DNA from: Caproiciproducens galactitolivorans
GTDB lineage: Bacteria; Bacillota; Clostridia; Oscillospirales; Acutalibacteraceae
Direction: 5' to 3'
Length of the DNA: 64,000 nucleotides
NCBI RefSeq assembly: GCF_004768785.1
Contig: NZ_SRMQ01000003.1
Coordinates: 1 to 64,000, forward strand
The notes below the pieces were generated by a model. It saw only the letters and a list, made by a program, of their open reading frames with translations. It ran no database searches and was not told where the DNA came from. Shown piece by piece: positions 56,708-64,000 of the stretch. Within the stretch, counting starts at the first letter, position 1; each line of letters opens with the position of its first letter. The translations under genes were made by a program, and so were the position numbers.

Positions 56708-59220
56708 TGGACGAATTACAGGATAATCAAAGAATTATAAATGTAGACCTGGAAAAGGAAATGAAAAAATCGTTTCTGGATTACTCCATGTCGGTTATTG
56801 TTTCCCGCGCGCTCCCTGATGTACGCGACGGATTAAAACCGGTTCACAGAAGAATCCTTTATACGATGTATGAAAATAACCTGATGCCGGACAAGGCATA
56901 TCGCAAATGCGCCGACACAGTCGGTTCTGTTCTGGGGCGCTACCATCCGCACGGTGACGCTTCGGTGTACGACGCGCTGGTGCGTCTGGCACAGGATTTT
57001 TCTATGCGCTATATGTTGGTGGACGGGCACGGAAACTTCGGTTCCGTGGACGGAGACCCCCCGGCCGCCTACCGTTATACGGAAGCCCGCATGAGTAAGG
57101 TTTCCTTGGAAATGCTTCAGGATATCGATAAGGATACCGTCGACTTTATGCCGAACTATGACGACCGCTTAAAGGAACCCACGGCTCTGCCGAGCCATTT
57201 CCCAAACCTTCTGGTTAATGGTTCCACCGGTATCGCCGTCGGCATGGCAACGAATATCCCGCCGCATAACATGTGCGAGGTCATCGACGGCATGTGCACC
57301 TTGATCGACAATCCCGACGCCACGCTCGACGAACTTATGCAGAACATAAAGGGGCCGGACTTCCCAACCGGCGCCATCATCATGGGTCGATCCGGTATCC
57401 GCGCCGCCTACGCGACGGGCCGCGGCCGCATTACCGTGCGCGCCCGCGCCGAAATTGAAGAAGAAAAGAACGGCCGCTACAATATCGTGGTTACGGAGCT
57501 TCCGTACCAGGTGAATAAAGCGCGGCTGGTCGAAAGCATCGCCGAATTGGTTAAGGAAAAGCGCATCGAGGGCATTTCCAACGTGGAGGATCACTCCGAC
57601 CGCGAGGGCATGCACCTGGTGATTACCGTAAAGCGCGACGCTTCCCCGCAGATTGTTTTAAACCAGCTCTATTCCTATACCCAGATGCAGACGACGTTCG
57701 GCGCGATTATGATTGCGATTGTGAATGGCGAACCAAAACTGCTTACCTTAAAGGAAATGCTTCAGGAATACATCAAATTCCAGGAAAGCGTTGTCCGCCG
57801 CCGCACACAGTTCGACCTTCGCAAGGCCGAAGAACGCGCGCATCTGCTGGAAGGCTTGAAAATTGCGGTTGACAATATCGACGAGATTATTTCCATTATC
57901 CGCAGTTCGAAGGACAGGGCTTCGGCGCGCGCACGCATGACTGAGCGCTTCGGGCTGGACGACGCCCAGACGCAGGCGATTGTGCAGATGCCGCTCGGCG
58001 CACTGACCGGACTGGAACGCCAGAAGCTGGAGGAAGAACTTGCCGCGCTGATGGTGAAAATTGCGGATTATAAGGATATTTTAAGCAATCAGACCCGTTT
58101 GCTCGGTATTGTAAAGGACGAGGCAATCGCGGTGAAAAAGAAATTCGGCGACGAGCGCCGCACCGAAATTGCAACCGTGAGCGGCGAGGTTGATATCGAG
58201 GATCTGATCCCGCAGGAGGAATGCGTCTTAACGCTGACCAGTTTCGGCTACGTGAAGCGCCAGAAAACCGATACGTACCACATCCAGCGCAGGGGCGGCC
58301 GCGGCGTAAGCGGGATGACCCGGCGCGAAGAGGACGTGGCGTGCGATATGTTCGTAATCAACAGCCACGATTACGTGATGTTCTTTACGAACCTTGGCCG
58401 CGTTTACCGCCTGAAATGCTACGAAATTCCGGAAGGCTCGCGCACCAGTAAGGGCATGAATATTGCGAACCTGCTCCCAATTATGCAGAATGAAAGGGTC
58501 ACATCCATGATCCGCGTGCCGGAGTTTGACGAGGAAAGCTACCTGTGCATGGTTACCCGCAACGGGATTATCAAGCGCACCCGTCTTTCCGCCTACAACA
58601 CCGCGCGCAAGGGCGGCGTGATCGCGATTGACCTTGACGAGGGCGACGAGCTTTCGTGGGTGCGCCTTACGGACGGCGAAACCCAGCTTCTGGTTGCAAC
58701 GCGCCTTGGCATGGCCATCCGCTTCGATGAACGCGACGTGCGCCCTATGGGCAGGGCGGCGCGCGGCGTAAAAGCGATTACGCTCCGCGAAAACGACTAT
58801 GTTATCGGCATGAGCTCCCTGCGCGAGGGCGGGTTGGTGCTGACCGTTTCCGCGACCGGCTACGGCCGCCTGTCCCCCATCAGCGATTACCGGCTCCAGG
58901 CCAGGGGTGGCAAGGGGCTTACCAATTATCACGTTGAGAAATACGGCGAGGTTGCCGCCATCAAGGTGGTTGATCTTGACGACGACATCATCATGATTTC
59001 CTCCGACGGAATCATCATCCGCATCCAAGCGAATTCCATCCGCGAATGCGCAAGGCCCTCTAAGGGTGTGCGTGTCATGCGCTTGAACGAGGACAGCGAG
59101 GTTGTTACGCTTGCCCGTACCGCTCATGAGGAAAACGAGGAAACCGATACGCTTCCCGAAGACGAAGGCGACGCGGACGCCGGTGCTGAAACCGAAACCG
59201 AACCCGATTCGGAAGAATAA
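56707..59220 (+). CDS. gyrA: DNA gyrase subunit A
   Basis: An 837-residue breakage-reunion subunit. The winged helix carries the quinolone region ([20 protein letters not shown]) with serine in place, and the active-site tyrosine in [12 protein letters not shown] six-bladed C-terminal domain carries the GyrA box QRRGGRG, which separates it from ParC. An acidic tail closes the protein. Start overlaps paralogue 3. Confidence 0.98.
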   Translation: MDELQDNQRIINVDLEKEMKKSFLDYSMSVIVSRALPDVRDGLKPVHRRILYTMYENNLMPDKAYRKCADTVGSVLGRYHPHGDASVYDALVRLAQDFSMRYMLVDGHGNFGSVDGDPPAAYRYTEARMSKVSLEMLQDIDKDTVDFMPNYDDRLKEPTALPSHFPNLLVNGSTGIAVGMATNIPPHNMCEVIDGMCTLIDNPDATLDELMQNIKGPDFPTGAIIMGRSGIRAAYATGRGRITVRARAEIEEEKNGRYNIVVTELPYQVNKARLVESIAELVKEKRIEGISNVEDHSDREGMHLVITVKRDASPQIVLNQLYSYTQMQTTFGAIMIAIVNGEPKLLTLKEMLQEYIKFQESVVRRRTQFDLRKAEERAHLLEGLKIAVDNIDEIISIIRSSKDRASARARMTERFGLDDAQTQAIVQMPLGALTGLERQKLEEELAALMVKIADYKDILSNQTRLLGIVKDEAIAVKKKFGDERRTEIATVSGEVDIEDLIPQEECVLTLTSFGYVKRQKTDTYHIQRRGGRGVSGMTRREEDVACDMFVINSHDYVMFFTNLGRVYRLKCYEIPEGSRTSKGMNIANLLPIMQNERVTSMIRVPEFDEESYLCMVTRNGIIKRTRLSAYNTARKGGVIAIDLDEGDELSWVRLTDGETQLLVATRLGMAIRFDERDVRPMGRAARGVKAITLRENDYVIGMSSLREGGLVLTVSATGYGRLSPISDYRLQARGGKGLTNYHVEKYGEVAAIKVVDLDDDIIMISSDGIIIRIQANSIRECARPSKGVRVMRLNEDSEVVTLARTAHEENEETDTLPEDEGDADAGAETETEPDSEE

Positions 59221-59235
59221 GAAAGGGTGCTGTGT

Positions 59236-59874
59236 ATGAAAAACAGGAAAATCCTTTGCGCAGTTTTGGCGTTTGCCCTCGCCGCGTCGGTCTTTGCTGC
59301 CTGCGGCAGCAAAAAGGGCGGCGAAAGCTCGGTCCCTGCTTCCAGCTTTGCGGCCGAAAGCCTGCCCGCCGTTTCCAGCGAGGTTTCGAGCGAGTCGGCT
59401 TCCAGCGATACGGTGGTCGTAACGTCGAACGAGCCTGCGGAATCCCAGCCGGGGCCGGTGGTGGAAATCACGACCGACAATAAGGAATTCGACGAGCTTT
59501 TTAAGAAAAACCCCATCGATAAAAAATATATTCAAGAGTTGAACGACGCCATTTCCAACGTGGCAATGGTGAACCTTTCCAACAAGTACACGGGCATTTG
59601 GGAAAAAGAGGTTTCCTCTGCGTATAAAAAATTATGTAAACTTGCGAAGGGTAGCGAGCTTACCAAAATTAAGGACGAACAGACAGCGTGGGAAAACGGG
59701 AAGTCCGCCGCTCTGAAAAAAATCAGCGACGACGCGCAGGCTGCGGGCGGTTCCATGGCACAGGTGAACGCGGCAAGTGCAACCATGGATTTCTACCGCA
59801 GCCGCGCCGCGCAGCTTTACCGCGCGCTGTATTCCTACGATCCGAATTACTCCTACGCGTATAACAGTAAATAA
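59236..59874 (+). CDS. Lipoprotein with LprI/DUF1311-like domain
   Basis: A 212-residue lipoprotein (lipobox AAC at about 22-24 after MKNRKILCAVLAFALAASV). A Ser/Glu/Val linker is followed by a helical domain (from NLSNKYTGIWEKEVSSAYKKL) resembling lysozyme-inhibitor LprI, including the DEQTAWENGKSAA helix. AAAGGGTG precedes the ATG at 59236. Probably cell-surface; function inferred only. Confidence 0.75.
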   Translation: MKNRKILCAVLAFALAASVFAACGSKKGGESSVPASSFAAESLPAVSSEVSSESASSDTVVVTSNEPAESQPGPVVEITTDNKEFDELFKKNPIDKKYIQELNDAISNVAMVNLSNKYTGIWEKEVSSAYKKLCKLAKGSELTKIKDEQTAWENGKSAALKKISDDAQAAGGSMAQVNAASATMDFYRSRAAQLYRALYSYDPNYSYAYNSK

Positions 59875-60010
59875 GCAGGAGTAGAAATATCCAATTTGTA
59901 TAATTATTTTTTAAAAATACAGATAGAAATATATTTGCGGTGCGAACTATTCACAAAATGTAATATTTAAAGTAAAAAAATACTATTAGTAATATTTTGG
60001 GGAATAAAAT

Positions 60011-60556
60011 ATGGAATTAAATGAAAAAACACTAAAGCGGAAAGACCTTTACGCGGGCAAAGTACTGCATTTTCATGTGGATAAGGTTGAGCTGATTAAC
60101 GGAAGAACCTCTACCCGCGAATGTGTCGACCACCCGGGTGGGGTCAGCGTCGCCGTACTGACGGAGAAGAACGAAATGCTTTTTGTGCGGCAGTTCCGCT
60201 ATCCGTATAAGGAGGTCGTGTTGGAAGCGCCCGCCGGGAAACTGGAAATGGGCGAGGACCCGTTGGAGGCGGTCAAGCGCGAACAGCGCGAGGAAACCGG
60301 AACCATCGGCAGGGATTATGTAAACTTAGGAAAGCTGTACCCCTCCCCCGGTTATACGAACGAGGTCATTTATTTGTACGCCTGCCGGGCGCAGGCGTTC
60401 GGGGAAACGGACTTTGACGAGGACGAATTTCTGGAGGTAGAAAAAATTCCGATGGAAAAAGCCGTGCGCATGGTAATGGACGGCGAAATCCCCGATTCCA
60501 AAACGCAGGTTCTGGTGCTGAAAGCCGCGCGGCTTTTACAGGACGGGAAGATATAA
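60011..60556 (+). CDS. nudF: NUDIX hydrolase, ADP-ribose pyrophosphatase type
   Basis: A 181-residue NUDIX enzyme with the complete box GKLEMGEDPLEAVKREQREE..G (about 77-99). The loop LYPSPGYTNEVIYLYAC with its SPG element is typical of ADP-ribose pyrophosphatases, which cleave ADP-ribose to AMP and ribose 5-phosphate. GGGG lies upstream of the ATG. Confidence 0.92.
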   Translation: MELNEKTLKRKDLYAGKVLHFHVDKVELINGRTSTRECVDHPGGVSVAVLTEKNEMLFVRQFRYPYKEVVLEAPAGKLEMGEDPLEAVKREQREETGTIGRDYVNLGKLYPSPGYTNEVIYLYACRAQAFGETDFDEDEFLEVEKIPMEKAVRMVMDGEIPDSKTQVLVLKAARLLQDGKI

Positions 60557-60563
60557 AAATGCG

Positions 60564-60593
60564 GCGCCCCGGCGGGGTTGATGGCCGGGGCGC
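60564..60593 (+). terminator. G/C-rich hairpin after nudF
   Basis: A 10-base stem GCGCCCCGGC / GCCGGGGCGC directly after the stop codon. No T-tract follows, so read-through into the next non-coding region is possible. Confidence 0.5.
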
Positions 60594-60830
60594 TATAAGT
60601 AAGGCACCACATCTCCATGGAATGGAGATAAGTCGTACGCTGGGTCAGTTCCGGCTTTCCCCCCGGCGGGTCAGAAACGCCGGGGAAGCCGGAAGCAACT
60701 ATATGGTTTCGCACACACCAAGGAATTGCAAGGAATGTGAAGAGACTTATTAAAGTCGGGCGGCGGCGGAAAATTGTCCTTGAGGCATAAGGATTCGATG
60801 GGATGGCGGAGCCCGCCGCCCGAGTGTAAG
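60594..60830. ncRNA. Candidate large structured RNA
   Basis: No plausible coding sequence, but dense helices are visible: ATCTCCA/TGGAGAT, a long TTCCGGCTT-CCCC / GGGG-AAGCCGGAA arm, GACT/AGTC, and GGGCGGCGGC / the CCCGCCGCCC tail enclosing GTCCTT/AAGGAT. Size and complexity resemble clostridial raiA-type RNAs, but I cannot confirm the family. Strand is uncertain, plus slightly favoured. Confidence 0.4.
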
Positions 60831-60835
60831 GCATA

Positions 60836-61054
60836 AAAAAACGCTGTATACGGCCCTCATGTCCATATACAACGCTACCTGCACAATGCGAAATTCGAAA
60901 AAACCTCTGTACAAAAATGCGAAAAGAGGTTATAATAGAATACGCAATGTGCTGATTCTATCAGTTGCGTATGGAGAGTGCTGATCTCCGTATGCAGGGG
61001 GCAGGTGTTGCCGCACCTGTTCCTGCATTGCATTTTTCTATTTTTATGCCTTAC
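60836..61054 (-). ncRNA. Candidate minus-strand small RNA with promoter and terminator
   Basis: Promoter TTGCAA (61084-61089), 17-base spacer and TATAAT (61061-61066) on the minus strand. The transcript would hold three hairpins and end at CGTTGTATA / TATACAGCG (about 60843-60874) followed by TTTTTTT. No reading frame of note. The plus strand offers a competing promoter at 60931. Confidence 0.45.
60931..61045 (+). ncRNA. Competing plus-strand small RNA candidate
   Basis: TGTACA-17 bases-TATAAT (60931-60936), then stem ATACGCAA / TTGCGTAT with inner CTGAT / ATCAG, stem GGAGA / TCTCC, and stem GCAGG..CAGGTG / CACCTG..CCTGC followed by ATTGCATTTTT. GTGCTGAT occurs twice, at 60949-60956 and in the second loop. 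Confidence 0.35.
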
Positions 61055-61055
61055 A

Positions 61056-61417
61056 AGCAGATTATACCCCTTTTATTCGAATATTGCAACAGAAATTTCA
61101 AATTTAAATGAAAATATGTAAATAATTTACAGGAATCGCGCCACTTTTTCGGCACGGTTCCTTTTTTGCCGTTTCCTACGGGGAATCTCCGCCGGGGAGC
61201 GCACGGTGTCGTTTGGGGGCTTGGGGCGGCGCCCCATCGTCCTTGGCTGCGGAAATCCTGTATTTCCCCAGAATACGACACTTTTTCACATAACCATCAC
61301 ATAGAATTTATAAAATAGCCTGTATTCCTTAAAAGAATGTTTACATTTTTAATTAGGGAAATTGATAAAATAGAAAAGTATAGCGGATGAAAATCGCCGT
61401 AAACAGGAGGGATTCGA
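61056..61417. other. Non-coding gap before the ABC exporter
   Basis: Beyond the minus-strand promoter at 61061-61089 there is an A/T-rich stretch, a G/C-rich stretch near 61180-61250, and an A/T-rich region just before the ABC gene that should contain its promoter. No gene is supported. Confidence 0.6.
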
Positions 61418-62401
61418 ATGATTGAGGTGAAAAACCTCTCAAAGCGCTATGGGCAGAACGTCGCTTTGGACAATATCAATTTCTCGGTGGAGAAAGGCAC
61501 CGTCGTCGGATTTTTGGGGCCGAACGGGGCCGGAAAATCCACAACTATGAATATCATCACCGGGTATCTTTCCGCAAGCGCCGGTTCGATTACGGTTGGC
61601 GGGTACAACACGCTCGACAATCCGAACGAGGTGAAAAAGCTGATCGGCTACCTTCCTGAACAGCCGCCGCTTTATCCCGATATGACGGTGAAAGAATATC
61701 TGAATTTCATGTACGACCTGAAAAAGGTTGCCTTGCCGCGCAAGGAGCATTTGGAAAAGATTTGCGGGCTTACCAAAATCACCGATGTGTACGGACGGTT
61801 GATTCATAATCTGAGCAAGGGCTATAAACAGCGTGTCGGCCTGGCGCAGGCGCTTCTGGGGAATCCCCCTGTGCTGATTTTGGACGAGCCCACCGTCGGC
61901 CTTGACCCGAAGCAGATTATTGAAATCCGCAACCTGATTCATAATCTGGGGAAAAACCATACGATTATCCTCAGCTCCCATATCCTGCCGGAAATCCAAG
62001 CGGTCTGTGAGCGGATTATTATCATTAACCGGGGCAAGCTGGTTGCCGACGGTACACCCGAAAGCCTTTCGCGCAGCTTGAGCGGCGACAGCCGCATTAC
62101 CGTCCGGATTGAGGGCGGCGAAAACGAGGTTTCCAAAGCGTTGCGCGGCGTGCCGGATTTTGTTTCGGTGCGGACGCTGGGCGAAAAGGAACCCGGCGTA
62201 TTCGAATACAGCGTGGAAGCCTGCGAGGGCTGCGATCCGCGCCGCGCCCTGTTCCGGCTGGCGGCGGAAAACAACTGGCCCATTCTGGAAATGCACAGCG
62301 CCGGCCTTTCGCTGGAGGATGTGTTTCTGCGGCTGACCGCCGCGGCCTATATTGAAGACAACACCGGTGAAGAAGCCAGAAAGGAGAGTGAAACAGCGTG
62401 A
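61418..62401 (+). CDS. ABC transporter ATP-binding protein (Gld/Nos type)
   Basis: A 327-residue ATPase with Walker A GPNGAGKST, Q-loop YLPEQPPLY, signature LSKGYKQRVGLAQ, Walker B LILDEPTVGLDP and H-loop SSHIL. An extended C-terminal regulatory domain of about 100 residues follows. It energises the ABC-2 permease encoded next, which it overlaps by four bases. The trio with a GldG-like protein resembles gliding-type exporter clusters found also in non-gliding clostridia. AGGAGG precedes the ATG. Confidence 0.92.
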   Translation: MIEVKNLSKRYGQNVALDNINFSVEKGTVVGFLGPNGAGKSTTMNIITGYLSASAGSITVGGYNTLDNPNEVKKLIGYLPEQPPLYPDMTVKEYLNFMYDLKKVALPRKEHLEKICGLTKITDVYGRLIHNLSKGYKQRVGLAQALLGNPPVLILDEPTVGLDPKQIIEIRNLIHNLGKNHTIILSSHILPEIQAVCERIIIINRGKLVADGTPESLSRSLSGDSRITVRIEGGENEVSKALRGVPDFVSVRTLGEKEPGVFEYSVEACEGCDPRRALFRLAAENNWPILEMHSAGLSLEDVFLRLTAAAYIEDNTGEEARKESETA

Positions 62402-63102
62402 GGGCGATTGTAAAAAGGGAATTAAAGGCCTATTTTATTTCTCCCATCGGGTACGCCTGCATAGCTATCCTGCTGGCGCTTTACGGTTATTATTTTTATC
62501 AGGTAATGATGCTCCGTTCCTCCTACTATATCCAGAGCGTCTACAGTACCATGTTTATCTGGAGTATGATGGTGATTCCAATTATCACCATGCGCAGCTT
62601 CAGTGAGGAAATTCGCAACCGCACCGACCAGGCGCTGCTTACCGCGCCAGTGGGCGTAACGTCGATTGTGGTTGGCAAATTTCTGGCGGCGGTCGCCGTC
62701 TTTGCCATAGCCTTGCTCGGTTCGTTAATTCCGGCCGTTGTAATCGGGCTGCACTCTTCCCTAAGCTGGGCGCATATCTTCGGGAATATCCTCGGCACCC
62801 TGTTGTACGGTGCGGGAATGATCGCCGTCGGCATTTACATTTCCAGCCTGACGCAGAGCCAGATCGTCGCCGCCATCTCGACCTTTGGTGTTTCCATCAT
62901 TCTCATGGTGGTCAATCAGTTAAACGGTCTGGTTACAGACGAGAATGTCACCAAAGTGATCAACTGGATTTCGTTTGATACGCGCTTTCAGCCGTTTACC
63001 AAGGGAATATTGAATATTCCGAGCATTGTTTTCTTCCTGAGCGTCGCCGCGGTATTTATCTTCCTGACCGCCCGCAAGCTCGAAAGCAAAAGATGGAGCT
63101 AA
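62398..63102 (+). CDS. ABC-2 type permease (GldF-like)
   Basis: A 234-residue membrane protein with six predicted helices, opening MRAIVKRELKAYFISPIGYA. The helix-2 region TMRSFSEEIRNRTDQALLTAPVG is typical of GldF. It starts with GTG overlapping the ATPase gene stop (GTGA). Probably exports an envelope component; substrate unknown. Confidence 0.9.
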   Translation: MRAIVKRELKAYFISPIGYACIAILLALYGYYFYQVMMLRSSYYIQSVYSTMFIWSMMVIPIITMRSFSEEIRNRTDQALLTAPVGVTSIVVGKFLAAVAVFAIALLGSLIPAVVIGLHSSLSWAHIFGNILGTLLYGAGMIAVGIYISSLTQSQIVAAISTFGVSIILMVVNQLNGLVTDENVTKVINWISFDTRFQPFTKGILNIPSIVFFLSVAAVFIFLTARKLESKRWS

Positions 63103-63115
63103 GGAGGGTAGACAG

Positions 63116-64000
63116 ATGACGAACGAAAACAAGAAGAATCCTGCTTCCCCCGTAACGGAGGAAGCTTCCCAGCCCGCAGCGGAAACGGCCGCCAAAGAAA
63201 CGGCGCAGGCTGAGGAAAAATCAGGGAAAAAATCCAAGAAACCCAAAAAGGCAAAAAAGAACCGCCGTTCCTTCAAAGAGGTTGTAAAAACGGAAAAATT
63301 CCGTCGTAGCGGAATTTCCGCCGCGTTTACCGCGGGTTTTATCGTTGTGGTGATCTTGATTAATGTGATCGTCGGCCTGCTGGGCGAGCGGTATCCGTCC
63401 ATGAACGTCGACCTTACAAAGAACCACACGAATACACTTTCCACACAAGCCGCGTCGATTGTGGATAAAGTGAAGACTCCAGTTACGATTTATATTATTG
63501 CAACCGAGTCGCAGACAAAAAGCGACCGGATTATCGCCGGGTACAGCCAGGTGGGCGAGCTTGCCGCCAAAATGGCGGAGCGGAACCGGAATATCAGCGT
63601 AAAGTATATTGATCTGGATACCAACCCGACTTTTGCAAGCGATTACCGGTCCGACAATATTACTGTCGGCAATGTGATCATCCGGTCGGATAAGCGTTAC
63701 CGCGTGCTCACCGTTACGGATCTGTTCAATGTTTCCTATAATCCGGACGGGACCATGGGTGGCACCTCCATGGTGGACAGCGCGCTTGCTTCTGGTTTGA
63801 ACTCGGTTATTTCGGAATCGGTTTCCATCGCCGCGTTCGACACCGGCCACAGCGAACAGATGGATACCACAACCTATAAAAAGCTTTTAAGCAACAACAG
63901 CTTTGAAACCAAGGATTTCAACCTGCTGACGGACGCCATTCCTACGGGTGCGCGGCTGGTGGTTCTTGGTTGCCCGACAACCGATTATACGGATTCGGAA
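63116..64000 (+). CDS. GldG-like ABC exporter auxiliary protein (partial, runs off the edge)
   Basis: At least 295 residues are open to the right edge without a stop. An N-terminal hydrophilic Lys/Ala/Glu-rich region (about 1-65) is followed by one transmembrane helix (about 70-92, FTAGFIVVVILINVIVGLL) and the start of an ABC_transp_aux domain (VDLTKNHTNTLSTQAASIVD). AGGAGG lies 10 bases before the ATG. The unusually long charged cytoplasmic tail is notable. Confidence 0.85.
   Translation, partial: MTNENKKNPASPVTEEASQPAAETAAKETAQAEEKSGKKSKKPKKAKKNRRSFKEVVKTEKFRRSGISAAFTAGFIVVVILINVIVGLLGERYPSMNVDLTKNHTNTLSTQAASIVDKVKTPVTIYIIATESQTKSDRIIAGYSQVGELAAKMAERNRNISVKYIDLDTNPTFASDYRSDNITVGNVIIRSDKRYRVLTVTDLFNVSYNPDGTMGGTSMVDSALASGLNSVISESVSIAAFDTGHSEQMDTTTYKKLLSNNSFETKDFNLLTDAIPTGARLVVLGCPTTDYTDSE

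Larger units (their letters stand above)
60825..61055. repeat. 15-base inverted repeats bounding a non-coding segment
   Basis: TGTAAGGCATAAAAA (60825-60839) and its exact complement TTTTTATGCCTTACA (61041-61055). They frame about 200 bases carrying promoters and hairpins on both strands. No target-site duplication is visible. Confidence 0.7.

Noticed and set aside
58228-59535. Minus-strand open frame of 435 codons opposite gyrA
   Set aside because: Antisense shadow caused by G/C-rich codon use. The plus strand is clearly gyrA.
60594-60830. Bacterial SRP RNA (suggested by GGTCAG...GGAAGC)
   Set aside because: The conserved GGAAG tetraloop with asymmetric loop of SRP helix 8 is not formed; the segment folds as a long extended hairpin instead.

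Overview
The window is a chromosomal segment around the replication origin of a spore-forming, Gram-positive anaerobe of the class Clostridia. The best guess is the Oscillospiraceae/Ruminococcaceae, inferred from gene order, moderate G+C and protein flavour rather than from any database search. The order rpmH-rnpA-yidD-yidC-jag-mnmE-mnmG-rsmG-noc-parA-parB-serS runs leftward on the minus strand. The order dnaA-dnaN-S4-recF-remB-gyrB-gyrA runs rightward on the plus strand. This is the classic Firmicutes oriC layout. The origin itself most likely lies in the dnaA-dnaN gap (about 49.36-49.67 kb), with two parS sites to its left.

Layout. (1) 0-12 kb: the promoter and leader of an rRNA operon leaving the left edge on the minus strand, then a SleB-type cortex hydrolase, a GH25 lysozyme, a lipoprotein, an alpha/beta hydrolase, a DtxR/MntR-type regulator, a chemoreceptor with a SigD-like promoter, an autoregulated-looking TetR gene, and a coenzyme A cluster (separate coaB and coaC, coaX, ECF S component). 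(2) 12-20 kb: a minus-strand Amadori-product (fructosamine) utilisation locus with ABC importer, FrlD-like kinase, GntR/UTRA regulator, HAD phosphatase and two FrlB-like SIS deglycases. Three strong promoters there share a TATAAC/GTTATA operator-like motif. (3) 20-33 kb: a sigma-54-dependent PTS region containing rpoN, ptsI, ptsH and a LevR-like activator on the minus strand. Facing them on the plus strand is an operon behind a canonical -24/-12 promoter, encoding EIIA, EIIB, an orphan GrdB N-terminal-like protein, a second EIIB, EIIC, a MupG/DUF871 protein, threonine ammonia-lyase and a VanH-like D-2-hydroxyacid dehydrogenase. (4) 33.2-33.9 kb: a probable 6S RNA, a shared bidirectional terminator and three tRNA genes (Val, Glu, Met). 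(5) 34-48 kb: guaB, acyl-ACP thioesterase, serS, then the parB/parA/noc to rpmH block. (6) 48-60.6 kb: dnaA to gyrA with three YcxB-like membrane proteins inserted between gyrB and gyrA, an LprI-like lipoprotein and a NUDIX hydrolase. (7) 60.6-61.1 kb: an 860-base non-coding stretch with two candidate structured RNAs. (8) 61.4-64 kb: a Gld-type ABC exporter cluster that runs off the right edge.

The most original material is the sigma-54 PTS operon, which mixes sugar-phosphate hydrolysis, a truncated glycine-reductase-like protein and threonine/2-oxoacid metabolism. The inverted-repeat-bounded non-coding locus at 60.8-61.06 kb is second. Start sites were re-chosen wherever ribosome-binding sites and family alignments disagreed with the longest reading frame. 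All functional calls rest on motif recognition from memory, without database searches.
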